Origin: Methylobacterium bullatum
Lineage (GTDB): Bacteria; Pseudomonadota; Alphaproteobacteria; Rhizobiales; Beijerinckiaceae
DNA length: 64,000 bases
Direction: 5' to 3'
NCBI RefSeq assembly: GCF_014845095.1
Contig: NZ_NKUG01000036.1
Span: 1-64,000, forward strand
Below are positions 60,421 to 64,000 of the stretch, piece after piece (positions within the stretch are counted from its first letter, which is position 1; each line of letters opens with the position of its first letter). The translations under genes were made by a program, and so were the position numbers. The notes beneath the pieces were generated by a model. It was given only the letters and a program-made list of their open reading frames with translations. It ran no database searches and was not told where the DNA came from.

Positions 60421-61716
60421 ATGAACCAGCATTTCGCGACCCATGGCGCTTCTCCCGGCCTGAAGGTGTCCCGCCTCTCCAACGGCATCACCGTCACCAC
60501 GGAGACGATGCCCGGTGTCGCCACCGCGACCCTGGGCGTCTGGGTTGGCGCCGGGTCGCGCCACGAGAGGCCCGACGAGGGCGGCCTCAGCCACCTCATC
60601 GAGCACATGGCGTTCAAGGGGACCGAGACCCGCTCGGCCCGCCGGATCGCCGAGGACATCGAGAATGTCGGCGGCGACATCAATGCCGCCACCAGCGCCG
60701 AGGGTACGAGCTACACCGCACGCGTGCTCGGCGAGGATGCCGGCGTCGCCCTGGACGTCATCGGCGACATCCTGACCCGCTCGGTCTTCGACGCGGGTGA
60801 ACTCGCTCGCGAGAAGGGCGTGATCCTGCAGGAATACGCCGCCATCGAGGATACGCCCGACGACGTGGTCTACGAGGCCTTCACCGCGGCGGCGTTTCCG
60901 GACCAGCCGATCGGCCGTCCGATCATCGGCACGCCGCAGACCATCGCGAGCTTCGACCGCGACGCCATCGAAGCCTATCTCGCCCGCGAATACACCCCGG
61001 ACCGCATCGTCGTGGCCGCAGCGGGCGCCATCTCGCACGAGGCCATCGTCGAGGCGGCCGAGCATCATTTCGGCGGGATGCCGGCGACGGTCGCCCCGGA
61101 CATGGTCCCCGGCACCTATGTCGGCGGCGAGAAGCGGATCCAGAAGAAGCTCGAACAGGCCAATCTCGTGCTGGGCCTGCCCGGCCTCTCGTTTCGCGAC
61201 GAAGGCTATTACGCCCTCCACATGTTCGCGCAGGTGCTCGGCGGCGGTCTCACCTCGCGGCTCTGGCACGAGGTGCGCGAGACCCGCGGCCTCGCCTACG
61301 AGATTCAGGCGTTCCACTGGTCCTTCGTCGATTGCGGCCTGTTCGGCATCGGCGCCGGCACGTCCGGCTCGGATCTCGCCGAACTCGTCGACGTGACCCT
61401 GGCCGCCACGGCCAAGGCGGCGCGCGATGCCGATTCCGTGGAGGTCGCCCGCGCCAAGGCGCAGGTGAAGGTGGCACTCCTGTCGGCCCTGGAGACCCCC
61501 GGCGGCCGGATCGAGCGCAATGCCCGCCAGATGCTCGCCTGGGGCCGGGTGATCCCGCCTCAGGAAGTCATCGCCAAGATCGATGCCGTCACGGTGGATG
61601 ACGTCAGGGCGGCGGGATTGCGCCTGCTCTCGGGCGCTCCGACGCTCGCGGCGATCGGCCCGATCAAGAAGCTCCCGTCCCTGGAAAAGATGACGGGCGT
61701 GCTGCGGGCGAATTGA
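60421..61716 (+). CDS. M16-family zinc metallopeptidase (processing-protease-like)
   Basis: The protein has 431 residues. The inverted zinc motif HLIEHMAFKGT (HxxEH) is near residue 60, and the downstream glutamate is in LAREKGVILQEY. The second half is the non-catalytic partner domain. The family is homologous to the mitochondrial processing peptidase beta subunit. Its bacterial substrates are poorly known. It starts 6 bases after thrC with a GGGGAAC Shine-Dalgarno. Confidence 0.92.
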   Translation: MNQHFATHGASPGLKVSRLSNGITVTTETMPGVATATLGVWVGAGSRHERPDEGGLSHLIEHMAFKGTETRSARRIAEDIENVGGDINAATSAEGTSYTARVLGEDAGVALDVIGDILTRSVFDAGELAREKGVILQEYAAIEDTPDDVVYEAFTAAAFPDQPIGRPIIGTPQTIASFDRDAIEAYLAREYTPDRIVVAAAGAISHEAIVEAAEHHFGGMPATVAPDMVPGTYVGGEKRIQKKLEQANLVLGLPGLSFRDEGYYALHMFAQVLGGGLTSRLWHEVRETRGLAYEIQAFHWSFVDCGLFGIGAGTSGSDLAELVDVTLAATAKAARDADSVEVARAKAQVKVALLSALETPGGRIERNARQMLAWGRVIPPQEVIAKIDAVTVDDVRAAGLRLLSGAPTLAAIGPIKKLPSLEKMTGVLRAN

Positions 61717-62051
61717 GGGGCGCCGCCGGCCGGGCGGCTCGGCGTCGAGGATAAGGCTTTCGACGACCGACCGAACGCCCGGCAAAGGGTCGTGGGTATG
61801 ATCTCATACCGGCGATTGTCGCCCCTGGGAGCAATCCGGGCGTACGCCTCCACGTTTCAGAAGTGTGTCCGGCTTGTTTTGGCCGCAAAAGGACGCGATC
61901 CAAAACGTCTCGGCGCTACGCCAAGAAGCAGTGGGTGCCGCGATTGCGGGCAAGCCGCTCGCCTTGTCCGTGGACCCCCCCGCCGGTACGACTGGGCCAC
62001 AAGCTGAGCCGTATTCCTCGTCAGTGCCCGCCCGGCCGGAACACTCGCCCG
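61717..62051. other. Intergenic region with an inverted repeat
   Basis: This 335-base gap has GTTTTGG at 61876-61882 and CCAAAAC at 61900-61906, an inverted repeat with a 17-base spacer. No gene or terminator was clear. The stretch may hold the promoter of the GGDEF protein. Confidence 0.3.
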
Positions 62052-64000
62052 TTGCGCAGATCTTTCCTCGTCCTCACCGCCTTCGTCTCGCTCCTGATCG
62101 GCTTCCTCGGAACGGGGATGCCGGCTTCGGCCGTGGAAGCCGTGCGCGTGACCCTCGACGCTCCGGCGATCGATCTGACGCCGATGATCGAGCGCTATCG
62201 CTCGGACGGCGACCTGATCCAGATCTCCACCGCCCCCGGCAAAGACGGCATCGTCCGGCGCATCGTGGTGAAGGCCCGCGACAGCGGCGCGCGGCCCGAC
62301 TGGATGGTCTTCGCGCTCACCAACGACACCGACGAGCAGGTCGACCGGGTCCTCGTGGCGCCCCATTTCCGTCTCGTCGGCTCGGGCGTGATCTGGCCGG
62401 ATCTCGGCGGCTCGCGCATCGCGGCGATCACGGCGAGCCAGGGCATCAGACCCGAGCGGGACGAGAACCCGGAAGCCGACCAGTTCGTGATCACCCTCGA
62501 TCCCGGCGCCACCGTCACCTTCGTCGCCGAGCTGAACGGGCCGAACGTGCCGCAGGTCTATCTCTGGGACCAGGAAGCCTACCGCAAGAAATCCACCGGC
62601 CTGACGCTCTACAAGGGCATCATCATCGGCATCGCCGGCCTTCTCGCCCTGTTCCTCACGATCATCTTCGTGGTGAAGGGCGCGATCATCTTCCCCGCGG
62701 CCGCAGCCCTCGCCTGGGCGGTGCTCGCCTATGCGTGCATCGATTTCGGGTTCCTGCAGCGGGTCTTTCCCGTCACCGAAGTGGCCGAGCGGGTCTACCG
62801 GGCCTCCGCCGAGGCGGTGCTGGGGGCGACGCTCCTCGTCTTCCTGTTCGCCTATCTCAACCTGAGCCGCTGGCATGTGCGCTACGGCCATGTGGCCTTC
62901 TTCTGGCTCGCGTTCCTGGCCGGCCTCGTGGGCCTGGCGGTGTTCGACCCGCCGGTGGCGGCGGGCGTCGCCCGCATCTCCATCGCCGCCGTCGCCGGCG
63001 TCGGCCTGCTGCTGATCGTCTATCTGGCCATCCATAACGGCTACGACCGGGCGATCCTGCTGGTGCCGACCTGGTTCCTGCTCCTCGTCTGGGTCGTGGC
63101 CGCGGGCTTCGCCATCACCGGCCAGATCGGCAGCGACCTCGTCCAGCCGGCGCTCATCGGAGGCCTCGTCCTCATCGTCATGCTCATCGGCTTCACGGTG
63201 ATGCAGCACGCCTTCACCGGGGGCGGGATGACCCATTCCCTGGTCTCGGACACCGAACGGCGTGCCCTGGCCCTGACCGGCGCCGGCGACGTGGTCTTCG
63301 ACTGGGACGTGCCGGCCGACCGGGTCTTCGCCGGACAGGAGATCGAGAACCAGCTCGGCCTCAAGCGCGGCACCCTCGAGGGGCCGGCCTCGAACTGGCT
63401 CGGCCTCGTCCACCCCTTCGACGTGGACCGATACTCGGCCGCCCTGGACACGGTGATCGAGGAACGGCGCGGCCGCATCGTCCACGATTTCCGCCTGCGC
63501 TCCACCGAAGGCCTCTATGTCTGGTACCGGCTGAAGGCCCGGCCGGTGATCGGACCGGACGGTGAGGTCATCCGCATCGTCGGCACCATCTCGGACGTTA
63601 CCGAGGTGAAGACGGCCGAGGAGCGTCTGCTCTACGACGCGATCCACGACAGCCTCACCGGCCTGCCCAACCGCGAATTGTTCAACGACCGCCTCGACGC
63701 CGCCCTCGCCTTCGCGAGCCAGGACGCGCGCCTCAAACCGACGACGATCCTCCTCGACGTCGACCGGTTCAAGGCGATCAACGACGCCATCGGTCTTTCG
63801 GCGGGCGATTCGATCCTGCTCACCCTGTCGCGCCGTCTCGGCCGGCTTCTACGCCCGCAGGATTCCCTGGCCCGCATCGCAGGCGACGAGTTCGGACTGA
63901 TCCTGCTCTCGGAGCGCGAGCCGGACCGCATCCTCGCCTTCACGGACATGATCCGCCGGGCCATCGCCACGCCGATCACCTATGCCGACCGCGAGATCTT
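62052..64000 (+). CDS. 7TM-PAS-GGDEF signalling protein (cut by window end)
   Basis: At least 649 residues are in the window and the gene continues beyond it. A signal peptide (SFLVLTAFVSLLIGFLGTGM) leads into a periplasmic part of about 140 residues, then seven hydrophobic helices, as in 7TMR-DISM receptors. A PAS domain follows (VVFDWDVPADRVF to IVGTISDVTEV) and a GGDEF domain begins at about residue 535 (HDSLTGLPNRELF) with AGDEFGLI near residue 609. The first glycine is replaced by alanine, which is often still active. An EAL domain may follow outside the window. The start is a TTG at 62052 with weak support; it is the only one giving the signal peptide. Confidence 0.8.
   Translation, partial: MRRSFLVLTAFVSLLIGFLGTGMPASAVEAVRVTLDAPAIDLTPMIERYRSDGDLIQISTAPGKDGIVRRIVVKARDSGARPDWMVFALTNDTDEQVDRVLVAPHFRLVGSGVIWPDLGGSRIAAITASQGIRPERDENPEADQFVITLDPGATVTFVAELNGPNVPQVYLWDQEAYRKKSTGLTLYKGIIIGIAGLLALFLTIIFVVKGAIIFPAAAALAWAVLAYACIDFGFLQRVFPVTEVAERVYRASAEAVLGATLLVFLFAYLNLSRWHVRYGHVAFFWLAFLAGLVGLAVFDPPVAAGVARISIAAVAGVGLLLIVYLAIHNGYDRAILLVPTWFLLLVWVVAAGFAITGQIGSDLVQPALIGGLVLIVMLIGFTVMQHAFTGGGMTHSLVSDTERRALALTGAGDVVFDWDVPADRVFAGQEIENQLGLKRGTLEGPASNWLGLVHPFDVDRYSAALDTVIEERRGRIVHDFRLRSTEGLYVWYRLKARPVIGPDGEVIRIVGTISDVTEVKTAEERLLYDAIHDSLTGLPNRELFNDRLDAALAFASQDARLKPTTILLDVDRFKAINDAIGLSAGDSILLTLSRRLGRLLRPQDSLARIAGDEFGLILLSEREPDRILAFTDMIRRAIATPITYADREI

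Noticed and set aside
61857-63647. 596-residue minus-strand open frame
   Set aside because: It overlaps the plus-strand 7TM-PAS-GGDEF gene, whose membrane helices and domains are recognisable. The minus frame is rich in Asp, Glu, Arg and His, typical of antisense translation.

Overview
The window looks like chromosome of a high-G+C alphaproteobacterium of the Hyphomicrobiales (Rhizobiales), most likely Methylobacterium/Methylorubrum or a close relative. The placement is inferred from gene content, not from a database search: an NAD-linked molybdenum/tungsten formate dehydrogenase operon of the fdsGBA-fdhD-fdsD type, CpdR, a GT21 ceramide glucosyltransferase, an alphaproteobacterial ctaC-D-B-coxF-G-E locus and paired TTAA-N7-TTAA (CtrA-type) sites. 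Coding density is high, many starts overlap the preceding stop (ATGA, GTGA or TGATG), and no phage, insertion sequence or CRISPR is visible. It is mostly a core-genome window.

Layout. 1-4.4 kb (minus): a tightly coupled four-gene unit with myo-inositol-phosphate synthase, an HD-like protein, a Trm112-like/methyltransferase protein and a Gfo/Idh oxidoreductase, plausibly a small cyclitol pathway. 4.4-8.6 kb: a divergent region with two CtrA-type boxes, a lytic transglycosylase and a class A PBP that carries an unexpected SNase-like tail. 8.6-13 kb: an OhrR-like MarR regulator with a dinucleotide-binding reductase, AMP nucleosidase, and TrmO (ending in an 18-bp tandem repeat) coupled to an SGNH hydrolase. 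13-19 kb: an RND efflux operon with two adaptors, facing a TetR regulator across a palindromic operator. 19-27 kb: HDAC-like deacetylase, ceramide glucosyltransferase, ethanolamine-type permease, glutamine amidotransferase, tRNA-Leu(CAA), YqaA and DsbB, DUF1178, nitrilase/glutaredoxin and CpdR. 27-34 kb: N-formylglutamate amidohydrolase, a candidate alpha-r8/MmgR-type sRNA, galU and galE, an MltB-like transglycosylase and a DUF459 SGNH protein.

33.7-40.7 kb (minus): gltB and gltD, with a VapBC toxin-antitoxin module between them. 42.3-49.5 kb (minus): a LysR regulator followed by fdsG-fdsB-fdsA-fdhD-fdsD. 49.9-56.8 kb (plus): the aa3-type cytochrome c oxidase locus with heme O synthase, CoxF, Cox11, subunit III, a DUF983 protein and SURF1. 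56.9-64 kb: a DUF4864 secreted protein, an unrecognised GT-B-like protein, threonine synthase (TTG start), an M16 peptidase and a 7TM-PAS-GGDEF protein cut by the window end.

Two full copies and one partial copy of a 114-bp nested palindromic repeat lie between genes (1-32, 22753-22866, 32001-32114). The most unusual items are the PBP-SNase fusion, the candidate alpha-r8 sRNA beside galU, the CtrA-type box pair, the TA module inside gltBD, the trmO minisatellite and the inositol-phosphate synthase cluster. Nothing here can be called an undescribed defence or mobile system with confidence.
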